Source of the DNA: Volutella citrinella
Taxonomy: Eukaryota; Ascomycota; Sordariomycetes; Hypocreales; Nectriaceae
Length of the DNA: 64,000 nucleotides
Assembly: GCA_034401135.1 (NCBI GenBank)
Contig: JAWZSP010000009.1
Location: 372,001 to 436,000 of the forward strand
Reading direction: 5' to 3'
A model generated the notes under the pieces. That model had not been told where the DNA came from and ran no database searches. It saw nothing but the letters and a program-made list of their open reading frames with translations. Of this stretch, positions 12,240 through 23,091 are shown in pieces (within the stretch, counting starts at the first letter, position 1; each line of letters begins with the position of its first letter). The position numbers and the translations under genes were made by a program.

Positions 12240-12656
12240 TTCACAGCATTTTTAGCCTCCACGGGGCGGACAGCGCCAGTGGCCTCGGCGAATCAATACC
12301 TCAACAGCAGTCCACCAAGCACTCGGTGAGCAGAGTGCCCTGCTGCGCCTTTCTCATCAGCGCTGGAGGGCTTTTGTCCCTGATTGGTTGAGTCCACTGG
12401 CGCGGGAATCCGGACGGTGGAGGTTAAAAATGCTGTGAAAGAATTTCGGACCAATGTGAGAAGTAACTGGCGAGGCTGGCTCACTTGGGGATCGGGCACT
12501 ACCGTGGAAGCTAAAAATGCTGTGAAAGATCTGAAGTCCCTTTTTTTCCAACTAACAGACAGCTCGCCAGCCCCGTTGGCGCTAAAGTTGCTGTGAAGGG
12601 AGCGAAAACAGGACAGAGCTGCCCGCAGTCTTTGCTGGGGCTGAAGTTGCTGTGAA
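12240..12656. repeat. Family of five 25-bp repeats, one inverted
   Basis: The consensus is CCGTGGAGGCTAAAAATGCT followed by GTGAA. Direct copies are at 12415-12441, 12502-12528, 12573-12598 (AAAATG changed to AAGTTG) and 12633-12656 (same change). One inverted copy is at 12240-12264. Spacing of the direct copies is about 87, 71 and 60 bp. There is no long open frame through them. Confidence 0.65.
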
Positions 12657-13159
12657 CCTCTTAAAACCGGGCAGTGATTGGCTCAGAGGATGAGCACTTG
12701 ACTGTTCCAGCCTTGCCAGCTTCATTTCTGGTGCACGCCGCTTTCACATGATGCTGGGTCCTCGTTCGATGGTTGAAAATATCCATCAAATTCTCAATGC
12801 TTGGACAGTTGTGGCTTGAATGCCGTTCACGGGTGCAACCGTGAAGCCCCCGATCCACCGTGAACTTGGCTTGTAGTGGTGCCCGCGAAGAATCACGCCC
12901 AGCCCAGCCCCTCAATTGGCTCCCGTGCCGGACAATTACACTACCAGCCACTATCGTGGGCGGTGGCACAAATGCCCAATGCGAACCCTCCAAGCGCAGC
13001 CGCCAAGCACAATCAAGCGAGAGACAATTCTAGCCTCGTCTTGGCTCTCGTATTAAATGCGACGAAATGACAATGTGGCTGCGCACCCCGCAGTATAACA
13101 TCCCCAGCTGATGCCTGGACTTGAGCATTGCCAATTCACCATCCATCCTCAATCCCACC

Positions 13160-13909
13160 ATGCCTCTTCCTGACCACGCCTCCACCGTCACCGGCGGCTG
13201 CTCCTGCGGCGCCGTCCGCTACCGAGTCGCCATCCCGCCTGTCGAGCAGCGGCCCCTCCACCCCATGGCGCCGGCCGAGGCCAACGTCCGCCTCCCCCAG
13301 GCCACGGCCTGCCACTGCAACGACTGCCGCCGCGCCACCGGCTCGTACCTCGCATACGGCATCCTCGACCTCCCGGCCACCATGATCACCGTCTCGGCTC
13401 AGTCCCCGCCCGCCGACCCATCCGCCATTGCGACGGGGCGCGTCCTCGACGTCCTGGCCGATGGCTACGACGCCGCCAAGGCAGACGCCGACCGTCCGCC
13501 CTACGTTCCCGCCACCGAGGTCATGCGCGCCACTGGCGAGGCGACGACGTGGCTGCGCTTCTTCCACACGCAGAGCTGCGGCCCAGAGTGGTCGCGCAGC
13601 TTCTGCGGGCGCTGCGGCACGCCCCTGTGCTTCCACTTCAAGCTGCAGCCCGAGTTTTGCGACGCCGGCAAGGTGCCCTCGTCATTCATGGATACCTTCC
13701 ACATCTCCCTCGGCACGCTGGACCGCGAGTTCTTGGAAAAGGACTGGTTCCCCATCAACGCTGAGGTGCAGTGGAAGCACGGCACGCCCTTTAGTAAGAG
13801 CGTTTCCGCCACGGCCTCTCGCTTCAAGAACGTGCCCAAGATGTATGAGTTTGGGCCAGAGGACGGCATGGCTACGGAGGAGGAGCTGCAGGCATTGCAG
13901 AACATGTAA
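13160..13909 (+). CDS. GFA/CENP-V domain protein (zinc-binding)
   Basis: A single exon of 249 aa. The start at 13160 is in a good fungal context (CCCACCATGC). The zinc ligands of the GFA fold are visible: GGCSCGAVRY near residue 14, ACHCNDCRRATGSY near 52, and FCGRCGTPLCF near 154. The first cysteine motif is separated from the second by an unusually Pro/Ala-rich stretch, and a second insertion (about residues 80-130) precedes the third. The family includes glutathione-dependent formaldehyde-activating enzyme, but most fungal members have unknown substrates and Gfa1-type activity should not be assumed. Neighbours do not suggest a pathway. Confidence 0.82.
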   Translation: MPLPDHASTVTGGCSCGAVRYRVAIPPVEQRPLHPMAPAEANVRLPQATACHCNDCRRATGSYLAYGILDLPATMITVSAQSPPADPSAIATGRVLDVLADGYDAAKADADRPPYVPATEVMRATGEATTWLRFFHTQSCGPEWSRSFCGRCGTPLCFHFKLQPEFCDAGKVPSSFMDTFHISLGTLDREFLEKDWFPINAEVQWKHGTPFSKSVSATASRFKNVPKMYEFGPEDGMATEEELQALQNM

Positions 13910-14148
13910 AAGTAGCTGAATTGCCAGACTCTCGCAGGAGCGGGATGGGAGGGCACGATGAGTGATGACTTGATGCTGGCATAGGCCGTGTATACCTAGA
14001 AAATCTAACGTATTGGAGCTGCCCTGATGACAAGAACCAACGATCTTTAAGCTAACCTAGATGAACCCCAACCACCAGCCGGTCCTTTTTCACCATGCCA
14101 ATGCAACGAAAGCTAGGGGTGGTTCGCAAAGATGTAAGCCTGTGAAAA

Positions 14149-14860
14149 TTAGCACTGATATTCTGTCGAATTACGACCATGACTTCGTACCAGGTCCTGC
14201 CAGGCCACGCCGGCGTACGTGGACTCGCTCTTGCCGAGAAGCTCAAAGCCAGCCTTTTCATAGTACGGCACAAGCCGGTCATACGTGAGGATGGCGATCC
14301 TGTCGGCCGTTCCCGCCTCCTTCATGACCTGGATGTAACCCTTGAGCAGCGCCTTTCCAATACCGCCCCGTTGCACGTTGGGATCAACAGCCAGGGCATG
14401 CAGCGTGATGGTGCGGCCCTCGGGGACGTGGCCAACGCCCGGATCGGACTTGGTCTTATCCTTCCAGCTGCTGGGAATGGCCATGTTTTTGTCACGAACT
14501 ACATCGGAGGTGGCCTTGGTGGCGATGACGTGCGCGATCAGCCGGTGCTCTTCCGGGCTCGGAGCTTCGGTGATGACCTGGACTCCCTGCTGAAGGTGAG
14601 CCGCCAGGTTGGTCGTGTCCCGGGCAAACAGGCCATAGCAGAGCTCAGGGCAGACCGAGAGACGGTACTCGATCTGTGGTTTTGGTCAATGACTTTTTCT
14701 TGACGAATGTTTCGGCTTTGCGACGGTGCGCCCTCTAAGAATGATTGGGCGCCCTCACTTTCTCACGAGAAGCACCTTCAGCCGGGGGAAATGCGGCCGA
14801 CTCAACAGCCTCGCTCTGATCTAAGTCTTTTAGAGTCAGCTGACGAATGTAGACCTCCAT
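14149..14860 (-). CDS. GNAT acetyltransferase, arylalkylamine N-acetyltransferase-like
   Basis: Model on the minus strand: 14860-14759, then 14673-14149 (208 aa), with an 85-nt GT..AG intron. The N-terminus (VYIRQLTLKDLDQSEAVE, then AFPPAEGASREK) followed by IEYRLSVCPELCYGLF matches the start of AANAT-like enzymes, where FPP-EGA and the RL--CPEL-xG block are typical. The acetyl-CoA loop is VQRGGIGKALL and the C-terminal part is VPYYEKAGFELLG. The family acetylates arylalkylamines such as serotonin, or polyamines, with acetyl-CoA. In-frame ATGs further upstream (14950, 15055) exist, but 14860 starts directly before the conserved block. It shares a 245-bp divergent promoter region with the 2EXR gene. 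Confidence 0.85.
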
Positions 14861-15105
14861 GATTGCTTGTTTTGCTACGCTGGTAAGCTTAGTCGAGTGT
14901 GCGAATTCGATGACAAAAGAGTAGTAATGATGATGAACTGGGATCTCCATCCTGGATGTGGGTTTGGAGGGGTCACTCAAGGCCAATGCCATTGATTGGC
15001 CGAGCAGATGGATAAGCTTGGAACACACCACTTCATCAGTCTGCCCCGCACTCATGGCTGTCCTCTCTCATTCCACCTCCATCGGCCTCGGTCACTTGTT
15101 TCATC

Positions 15106-16110
15106 ATGGCGACTGCGTCGACCCCCCCAGGCTCGTTCCCGTTTAACAATCTACCGAAAGAAATCAGAGATGCCATCTGGGGCTTTGCAGTGCAAAACCG
15201 CGCAGCTGGCCCTGAGGTGGTCTATTGCTCCGTCACACCGACGACACAGAAAGTCAAGGCCGTCTACCTCGGAGATCGAGATGTGCGCGAGGACTCCACC
15301 ACGGAGATCCTGCCTTGCCATGCAAGAATGTTATATCATGCCTCAGGTGACAGGCGGGGCGTGGACCAGATTGTACCCGGCACAATGCAAGACACTGGGC
15401 TGTTGTTTGCCAGTCTCGAAGCCCGCGCGGCTTTGCTTCGCCGATGGGGCTTGACGGATGTTGAGATGGATGAAGCGCAGGAAGTCATCCTCTTTGAAAA
15501 TGGCCCGGAGCCCGTGTACATGGCTACTCGGCCGAGCCATGATCTGCATTGCTTCGACCTCGCGGAATTAACCGCTCTGCCGCACGATGTCCGCCTAGCC
15601 TTGCATCGTCACTCGATGCCGTTCAAGAATATCGGATTCGAACTCGACCCAGACTGGTACGCGGCATTCTGCGAAAACGTGCCAGCAGACGACGAAGATG
15701 CAGAAGAAGCTGCTGACGCCCCGATCACCTGGCCCCGTCTAGAACCAAGTTCCCGGGCGGATATCCAGTGTCTCATGCGGGTGCTGCGAAGATACCACCA
15801 CGCCTCCTTCTGGCTGATTGACTACAACCTCAAGCTGGCCAACGGGTGGTCCTTGGAGCGTCTACGCAAAGAGGGACCGCCGCCCACAGTCTTCCGCTCG
15901 GCGGACAAGGCCTACGTCCACGTGGCTGCACCAAACGGCCCTTTCTGGCACGAGGAGGCGTGGGTCAAGCCCGGGGTTCCGACATTTACGCTCGCCAGGT
16001 ACGACCTTTTGGCTTCGTGTCTCGACCTGTACCACAAAACCTACCATCCTGATCCGCAGGTTTACCTTCGCGGGTCCAAGGTGGGAGTGCTAGCATGTAT
16101 TGACCGGTAG
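15106..16110 (+). CDS. 2EXR-domain protein, function unknown
   Basis: A single exon of 334 aa. Near the N-terminus is FNNLPKEIRDAIWGFAVQ (residues 13-30), the first hallmark of the fungal 2EXR domain, followed by a VYCSVT-type strand. The remainder is a conserved-looking but uncharacterised fungal region, with an acidic patch near residue 195 (DDEDAEEAADA). There is no signal peptide or membrane segment, so it is probably cytosolic or nuclear. 2EXR proteins are expanded in filamentous ascomycetes and have no established activity. Its stop codon lies 26 bases from that of the convergent monooxygenase gene. Confidence 0.8.
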   Translation: MATASTPPGSFPFNNLPKEIRDAIWGFAVQNRAAGPEVVYCSVTPTTQKVKAVYLGDRDVREDSTTEILPCHARMLYHASGDRRGVDQIVPGTMQDTGLLFASLEARAALLRRWGLTDVEMDEAQEVILFENGPEPVYMATRPSHDLHCFDLAELTALPHDVRLALHRHSMPFKNIGFELDPDWYAAFCENVPADDEDAEEAADAPITWPRLEPSSRADIQCLMRVLRRYHHASFWLIDYNLKLANGWSLERLRKEGPPPTVFRSADKAYVHVAAPNGPFWHEEAWVKPGVPTFTLARYDLLASCLDLYHKTYHPDPQVYLRGSKVGVLACIDR

Positions 16111-16136
16111 CTTCTGGCCGGGGTGCTGCTCTGATA

Positions 16137-17562
16137 CTACGGCTGTGGCCACGCAACATCCTGCTTCTCGTCTCCGTCAAACTTCAATAACATTTCTCGC
16201 CGCGTGAGAAGGGGACTGTCCTTGGTTATGTGGCGCCAGTCGTGCGCGTCGAGGCATGCCCGTCGAGAGGCGAGCACCGCGGGACGGGCTCTCTCGATGA
16301 CTGCGCTCTCGTATCTATCCAGAGCTGCTCGAAGTGCAGTGAAATCGCTGGTACCTTGCATCAAATCTCCTACATGCTCAACAAAGTCCAGGGCATCCAC
16401 AATTGCATGGTTCGCGCCCTCTCCACGGTCTGCGTCATTAGCAAAACACTTTGCAGTGGAAAATGGTACGGACTTACACATGGCCATTGCATGGAGTGAG
16501 TCCCCCATCAATACGGCACGACCGGTTGAACGGAAGTCAAGAGAGGGAGCAAAGTCTTGTGGCTGGATATGCTTGATTTCTTCTTGTGGAGAAATCGAGC
16601 GCGCAAGTGATTGAAACGGTTCGGCCCATCCATCAGAGAGGGTTCGCACAAGGAGACGCCTTTCGCTCTGGGACGATGGCGTTTCAATGGGAGAGTCGTG
16701 ACCGAAGAACCCAGTCCGGTAGGGCCATGACACACACATTTGGCAGACGTACTTGTCGGTGCTGTGAGGATGGTTATTGAAAGGCGAGTCCAGCACTATT
16801 GAGCTTAGCGATTGTGTTATAGTGGGTGGTAGAAGGAACTCACGGCTCACGTAGATGAATGAATCATCTTTGGATGAAGTGCCTTGCATGAAGAAGGGAT
16901 CGAGGTCACGGATTGGTTGGACTTGTTCAGGGGACAGCTCCAGCCTGAACCCGAGCATTCTCACCGGCAGCTTGCATGTTTCAGAAAGGTTGGGGAAGAG
17001 TAGCTGTCGAGTTCGGGACCGAGCACCATCACAAACAACGAGTATGCTACCATCGGCGCAGGTACCGTCTTCAAAGACGACAATAACACTGCTGTCATCC
17101 TGTACAAGACCAGCCAACGACTTGCCCCACTACTAGAAAATTAGCAGGATGAATACAGCATTCTGCCTTTGAGACACCACTTACCTCGATGTCCAGTCCC
17201 GTAGCAAGCAGCTCCCTGAAACGCTGGCGACTAACCCGGATTCGCTGCGACTCTGGCGCCTTGGGGGCCGAAAACTTGCGCTCGCCGGTGCTCAGGTCGA
17301 AGAAGGGAAAGGCCGACGCCTCTCCCGCCCGGACCGCCTCCCCGTCGACGTACGCGTCCGGCAGCCTCTGCACGAGCTCGTCCGGCAGCAGTTTCCGCAG
17401 CGCGGGCAGCGACCACTGGATCGTCAAGCCCCAGCCGACGCCCCTCGTCTCGAGATCCAGGTCCTTCTCAAAGATCCGAAACGGTACGCCCGTCTTGTGG
17501 AGGCGCTGGGCAAGCACGAGGCCGCTGATGCCGGCGCCGACAATCAAGATTGGTGATGGCAT
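16137..17562 (-). CDS. FAD-dependent monooxygenase, salicylate hydroxylase-like
   Basis: Model on the minus strand: 17562-17185, 17129-16844, 16795-16478, 16429-16137 (424 aa). The Rossmann motif ILIVGAGISGLVLAQRL opens the protein at residue 5. A second FAD motif, VLMGDSLHAMAM, is followed across an intron by YRGEGANHAI, as in class A flavoprotein hydroxylases. These use NAD(P)H and O2 to hydroxylate aromatic or polyketide-like substrates. Intron 2 (16796-16843, 48 nt) is a multiple of three with no stop, so reading through it would insert 16 residues; the spliced form gives the expected SLLDSPFN stretch. No secretion signal. It lies beside an MFS transporter on the same strand. The substrate is unknown. 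Confidence 0.85.
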
Positions 17563-18104
17563 CGTGGCTTGAGAGGGACGGGGATTGCACTTGGTCGGCC
17601 TGAAACACGCGTGTGTGTATATGGTGCGATGAAGACGGAAGGTGGTGGGATGTAATGCGGCCGTCAGCGTAAAGAGGCGTGACAAACATGCGTCTCGAGG
17701 CACCAGAGGCACCAGAGAGGCTCATATCATCGGCGTCAGCGCTGCAGGGGTGCGCCACCCCCTCAGCCAACAGTCCAACGTGCCAGGGTCAGCCCTGTCG
17801 GGGAAGCATCGGCGCTGTTCTGCGCTAGCCAGGGTTACGCGGCAGTGCTAAAATGGCCTGAACAGCTCCCTTTTCAAGCCATCTGCGACGACAGCGAAAA
17901 GCTTATATGCTTGGACGCCTTCACAGGGTCGTCTCGGATCCATCAAGCCATGGATTTGGTGTGACATAGGAATTAGTGTCGCCGAGGCGCTTCCCACGAT
18001 GGATGGACAAAGTTTTCTCATCCCATGTTTATTCATGCCATGATTTGCATGCATCCTACAAGTCTCTAACCTGGCGAATACTGTCGCGTGACTAACTACC
18101 AGCC
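17563..18104. other. Spacer between monooxygenase and MFS genes
   Basis: It holds the promoter of the monooxygenase gene and the 3' end of the MFS gene, both on the minus strand. No further gene was seen. Confidence 0.5.
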
Positions 18105-19883
18105 CTAATACGTGTACCTGAAGTTCTTGTTCTCCTTGTCCGTCAGCGTAGACCACGCCTCGGGGGACATGTACGCCTCCTCCGACTCCTTGAGGGCGCC
18201 TCGCTTCTTGTTCTCCCACGCATAATACAAGAACAGGGTGAACGTGGTGAGGGCACAGCCAGCCTGCGTGCCCATGACGGCCAGCTTGGCCGGGCGGAAG
18301 TCAGGGGCGTCGCGAGCCTGGAACGTCTGAGGCCCGATGATGTTGCCAAGAGAGAAGGAACCGCTGACGATGGCGGCGGCAAAGGCCCTCTTGGTAGCAC
18401 CGCCGAAATTGGCAGCAGTCCACTGTGACACTCGGGTTAGATGCAGTCGGATGATTGGGATCCAGGGCGAACCAGCTTACGTTGTAGAAGACAGCCAAGG
18501 GCGCGACGACGGCGTTGACGAGGTAGATGCCAGCAAGGATTCCCGACTTATTGCTTTTGGGTAGGAACGACATGAGAGCAGCGCCGATAATTCTAGACCA
18601 TGTTAGCTGTGCTCGTGTCGAGAGAGGGTGATGCAACTACATACGCGGGGACTAGACAGGCAATGATCCAGGCCCATCGATGGGACTGTTTGCGGATACC
18701 AAAGCCGACAAGCAGGGTGAAGAAGATGCTGACCACACCAGAGGGCATGTTCATCAGTGCTGCCTGCTTTGGCTTGTAGCCGAGGTTGGCAATGAGAGTC
18801 GCCGAGTATGTGGTGACGACACCACTTGAGACGGAGAGCTAGATGTACGAGTCAGCGTCTGGGTGGTAGTATGAATGGTCCAGTGGCCTACCAAGATAAC
18901 CGACAACAGCAGCAAGTACATCTGGGGGTCGCAAAGAGCCTCCAGAATCTCCCTGGGACGGAACTTGCGGCTTTGGATACCCGTCTGATTCACGCTGACA
19001 TGCTTCAGCAGAGCAATCTTCTCGCTGTCCGAGAGCCATCGCGCCTGCATGGGCGTATCGGGGATGAGCAACAAGGTGCACAGGCCGACGACGACGGTGA
19101 CAGCACCCAGCGTCACAAACATGATGCGCCATCCAGCCAGGGACGCGCCCGGAGCAACGTGCTGGAAGCCATACGAGACGGCACCGCCCACGATTTGGCC
19201 CAGGCCCAGACCGGTGTACCAGAAGGAGAAGCGAGGTGCCTGCTCGGACCTCGTGTACCACTGGCTGCTGATGAGTATCAGCGAGGGGCCGATGGTGGCC
19301 TCGAAGATGCCGAGGAACACTCTTGACACGAGCAGCGTCTGGTAGTTGTGCGCGGCGGCACCGCAGGCCGTGGCGATGCCCCAGAGGATGACATTGGCAC
19401 CAAGCCACTTGGCTGCTGGGACCATCTGAAGGAAGTAGACTGTCCATTGTCAGCAGAGAGCGTATATGGTGAGACGGAAGACATACCATTGACTACCTCG
19501 AAGCACAACAAACCGACGAAGAGAAAGGTGGCCACGTTGGAGAACTCATTCCCTTGAAGGTTTAGATCCTTCCGAAGTCCCATGACGGCGGCATACTGCT
19601 ACCGATTAGAGGCAAAAACAAGTCAAGGGGGAGCAGTGCTTGGACGAACGTTGAGGATCACTTTGTCCAGAAATTGCATTGTGTAGCAGCAGAACATTAA
19701 CGGCACGATGCGCCAGTCGATGCGGCCACGGATGGCATCGATGTTGACGGACTCATTGTTTTTGGCCGTCTGGCGATGGCTGTCGAGGAATTTCCAGGCC
19801 GAGTCGACATTGTCCGGCATGTCGCCTGTTGTAGATGGCGACGGACTGGCGACAATCGCCTCTTGCTCTTCCTTGGTGCTCAT
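18105..19883 (-). CDS. MFS transporter, anion:cation symporter (allantoate permease-like)
   Basis: Model on the minus strand with six exons: 19883-19650, 19595-19487, 19439-18892, 18838-18645, 18592-18481, 18422-18105 (504 aa). All introns are GT..AG and frames join without residue loss. The first helix region reads FLDKVILNYAAVMGL, in the style of the DAL5/ACS family. Then come LVSRVFLGIFEATIGPSLIL (signature before helix 5) and WYTRSEQAPRFSFWY. About twelve hydrophobic segments are seen, with an N-terminal cytosolic tail of about 55 residues. Known members move allantoate, nicotinate, pantothenate, biotin or small organic anions with protons. The substrate is unassigned. The neighbouring monooxygenase on the same strand is compatible with uptake of an organic acid. 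Confidence 0.87.
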
Positions 19884-20877
19884 CACGTTGGTACGATATG
19901 ACAGGAAAGGGGCCTGTCTACTCAATCGTCGAAAATTGAAGATAAAATAAAATAAATAAAAATAAAAATACAAGTCAGGATTTCGCAGAGACTGGCAACG
20001 CTGCAGGCGGGCTGATCGGTCAGGCCGTCAAGAGTCGATGCAGGAAAGCAAGGGCAGAGAACAGACAAAATGATGAGACGGCTGAGACACGCCGGGACAC
20101 CGAGCAGCCAAGCGGCCATGTCATATTGGTCAACGGCCCGTGGTAGCTGCAGTCTTGAAGCTTGTGGCTTGCAGGATCGGCGCCATTGTCCACCGAGCGG
20201 CCACGACCCAACAGGCGCTGCCCGGGACGAGGCGTCGCCCAGGGCATTCTACTGGATGGAATCGGCGACCCGACTGGCAATGCGCGCCATGCAGTAGCAT
20301 TCGCAAAATCTCGGGAGGCCGCGATAGTGGCCCGGCCGAGGGATCGTCTCCCGCGGCCGCCACGGGATGCCCTGGCGCGACGATGGCGTCAAGCATCCTA
20401 TCCCCGCGGTAGAGATGCCATCCCTGCACGGCGTGAATCCCACCGAGGGGCCGATTGCTTTCCAAGCTTGCCCTGATTTTTTTGCCAGTGCTGCTTGGGC
20501 GCCACGAAACATGATCGACATGCGCCGCTTGCAGCGTAGGATTTCGCGACGGCGGCGGACGGGAAGTCAAAAAAAGGGAAAGGGGAAAATCTGCACTGGG
20601 CAGGGCGCCAAGTCTCCCTCGAGTGTGATCCAGGGTTTTTCAGGGCGTGTGGCTCGCGGCTGGGTGAGCTTGGGGCGTGGGTGAGTCGTCGTTTAATAAA
20701 GGCGACGAGGCCGTTGTCGACGATCCGGCTTGACAGCGCTCGGCTGCATGCATCTCATTTCCCAGCGTCCCGGGTCATGTAGCAACTGTTGACACAATCC
20801 TTCCATCTTTCTTTTTTTCCCTTTTCTTTCCTTCTTTACTTCCATTTCAATCTCTCTGCGCCCCGTCGTTAGCAAAT
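19884..20877. other. Divergent promoter region, 1 kb
   Basis: This is the upstream sequence of both the MFS gene (minus) and the 7TM gene (plus). An A-rich AAATAAAATAAATAAAAATA tract at about 19940-19970 lies in the probable MFS leader, and a CT-rich tract (20800-20860) immediately precedes the 7TM start, typical of fungal leaders. No gene was recognised. Confidence 0.5.
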
Positions 20878-22159
20878 ATGGGCTGGGTCCTCAATGCGTC
20901 ACCCGCAGTGGACGCGCAGTCGCAGTACCCGACCATCATGGTCATCTGCGCCGTTCTCTCTCTGCTCTCCGTCGTTGTCGTGTCTGCGCGGTTGTGCGTG
21001 CGGCACCGCTTACGGGGGCTCGCCTCTGATGATTACATAGCCGCCCTTTCCATGGTGTTTGCCCTGGCGTACTCGGCACTCTGCATCGCCCGTACGTATA
21101 TCAATGACATTTATTCCCCAGGGACACGCACGCGCTTGAGACTAACACGGATGCCGCAGAGACTCGATATGGACTTGGACTACCTCTCGCCCTGCGACCA
21201 AAGGCCGACATTATCATGTACACCAGGCTGAATTTTGCTGGCAGGCCCATCTATCAGCTTGGCATCAGCTTCTTCAAGATTGCCCTCTTGATTAGCTACC
21301 TGCGACTGCTCCAGGACACTGACCGCAGGATGTACCGATGTGCCATCTGGCTCGTCATAGCTCTCATCTTCTTGGGCCACCTCGGGAGCACCTTGGGCCT
21401 GATATTTGCTTGTAATCCGGTAAGAGAGCCACCGTGATAGCGCAATGCCATGTGCTCACCCATCCGGAACAGATCCAACGATCATGGAACCCATTGATTG
21501 CCGGAACATGCCTCCCGCCAGGCCCGACCTTTACTGCATACGCCATCGTCACAATTGTGTCAGATGTGCTAGTCGCAGTGGTTCCGCTCCCGCTGCTCAT
21601 CAACATCGACGTGCGACTCGCCAAGAAGATCGGTCTCATGGTCATCTTCAGCCTCGGCCTCTTCACGACGCTGTGCTCCATCCTGCGATATACCCAGATC
21701 GACCGGATCCAGCACGGAGACGGCAATTCCACCATGCTCATCCTATGGGGCACCATCGAATTCAACGTCGGGGTAAGTGACAGCGCTCCCCAATCGCCAG
21801 ATAATTAGCTAACCGAGACGCAGAACATGGTGTCCTCGCTCCCATTTCTTGCGCCAATCTGCGTCCGCAAGGCCAAGGCATATCATTCGAAGCGGTCCGG
21901 GGACTACATCACCACGAGCCTGCGCAACAGGAGCGGGGACACCCACGGGAACTCGTACAACATGCGGCCCGTGGGCCAGGGCAGGGGAGTCACGGGTGTG
22001 AACCGTGGCCATTCACGGCACGGCAGCGAGGAGAACATTCTCAAGGAAGGCACCGGCACCATTATCAAGACTGTGGGCTTCAGCGTCAAGGTCGACAGAC
22101 GGGTGGACAGAAACACGCAAAGTCGTTCGACGGAGAACTCGGGCTACGGCACGCCGTGA
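20878..22159 (+). CDS. Pth11-like/rhodopsin-domain 7TM membrane protein
   Basis: Model: exons 20878-21091, 21160-21419, 21473-21772, 21824-22159 (369 aa), all introns GT..AG. About seven hydrophobic helices occupy residues 18-270. Typical features are the RLCVRHRLRGLASDDYI loop after helix 1 (DDY/DD-hallmark), the region FFKIALLISYLRLL, and CNPIQRSWNP with GTCLPPGPTF in an extracellular loop. The C-terminal tail of about 100 residues is hydrophilic and Ser/Arg/Gly rich. These proteins (fungal rhodopsin domain, SAT4-like) are integral membrane proteins, some acting as receptors. No CFEM domain is present. Ligand and role are unknown. The gene converges with the next GNAT gene, with 37 bases between the stop codons. 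Confidence 0.85.
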
Positions 22160-22196
22160 TGGATCTGGGCAAGTAGAAATAGACAGCGTTCCCTTC

Positions 22197-22871
22197 CTAG
22201 AGCATCTTGACAAAGAAGCTGCATCTGTGCTTCCGCCCATCCGCAGCCTTGGCATAGTCGGGACATATCCCCCACTCCGTCCACCCCTCCTTGATGTAAA
22301 AGTTCCTGGCCGGCGTCTCCGTCGCGGTGTCGAGGAGCAGTATCTCGAGGCCCAGCTCGTCGCGCGAGATCGCCTCGCACGCCCTCATCAGGCGCCTCCC
22401 CAGACCGCTGCGACGATGGTCCGGATGCACCAGCAGCTTGCGGATCTCGCCCTTGTAAGTGTGCGTCTCTTTTGGGTGGCGCGCAATCTGGACGGTGCCG
22501 ATGACGTCGGCTGGCGATGCTGGGTGTGTCGCGACGAGCAGCGTGGTCAGGCCGCTGGGCTCTGTAGCAGCTTGGAGGGATTCGATGCAGTGCCGGAGCG
22601 CGGTTTCGTCAGAGAGCGGCGCCAGGAAGCCGATGGAGGACATGGAGGGCTCGTCGTTTACGCAGGCCTGGAGAAGCTGTCGCATTGATGCTTGGTAGGT
22701 TTCCACGTCGCGGGCATCGCGCACGGTGATAATTGTGGGCGTGGCCCCGGTGTTGACTTCTTCTACCATGCTGTCAATGGATTCATGAGCTGGCCTGGGA
22801 TTCGTGGCCTGGGTTGGAGGGGGATGCATCTTGATTGTGAGATATTTCGAGGCGATGATTGACTCATTCAT
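22197..22871 (-). CDS. GNAT-family N-acetyltransferase
   Basis: A single exon of 224 aa on the minus strand. The acetyl-CoA binding loop is clear in KLLVHPDHRRSGLGRRLM (the R-x-x-G-x-G type pyrophosphate loop), followed by LEILLLDTATETPARNFYIK and EGWTEWG, the usual end of the fold. The first ATG at 22871 is used; a second in-frame ATG at 22829 may equally be the start, because the first 50 residues show no similarity. Substrate unknown. No obvious partner gene nearby. Confidence 0.8.
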   Translation of the reverse strand: MNESIIASKYLTIKMHPPPTQATNPRPAHESIDSMVEEVNTGATPTIITVRDARDVETYQASMRQLLQACVNDEPSMSSIGFLAPLSDETALRHCIESLQAATEPSGLTTLLVATHPASPADVIGTVQIARHPKETHTYKGEIRKLLVHPDHRRSGLGRRLMRACEAISRDELGLEILLLDTATETPARNFYIKEGWTEWGICPDYAKAADGRKHRCSFFVKML

Positions 22872-23091
22872 GTACCCCACCTTGCATGACTGTTTGACAA
22901 TTCAGAGCCGGCCATCTCCACCCAACTTGATAAGATACGAGATATTTGGACACAGCACAGGCACGGAGGTTCTTGGATAGTTCTTGTGTGGTGCTTCCAT
23001 TTTCGAGAAACTCCTTTCCAGAGTCCAGAAAGTTGTATCATCTAGAGTAGTTTGGTGCCCGAGAAGCTTTAAACCACACCAGCTTCTGGCC

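Larger units (their letters stand above)
11384..13159. other. Repeat-bearing intergenic spacer
   Basis: This spacer separates two divergent genes, the aquaporin (minus) and the GFA-domain gene (plus). No coding sequence is recognised. It contains the telomere-like inverted repeat (12160-12190) and five copies of a 25-bp repeat, listed separately. Confidence 0.5.

Noticed and set aside
14179..14703. 174-codon open frame on the plus strand
   Set aside because: Antisense of the AANAT-like gene, whose minus-strand model has clear GNAT motifs.
22005..22688. 227-codon open frame on the plus strand
   Set aside because: Runs over the 7TM gene end and antisense of the GNAT gene; no coherent motifs.
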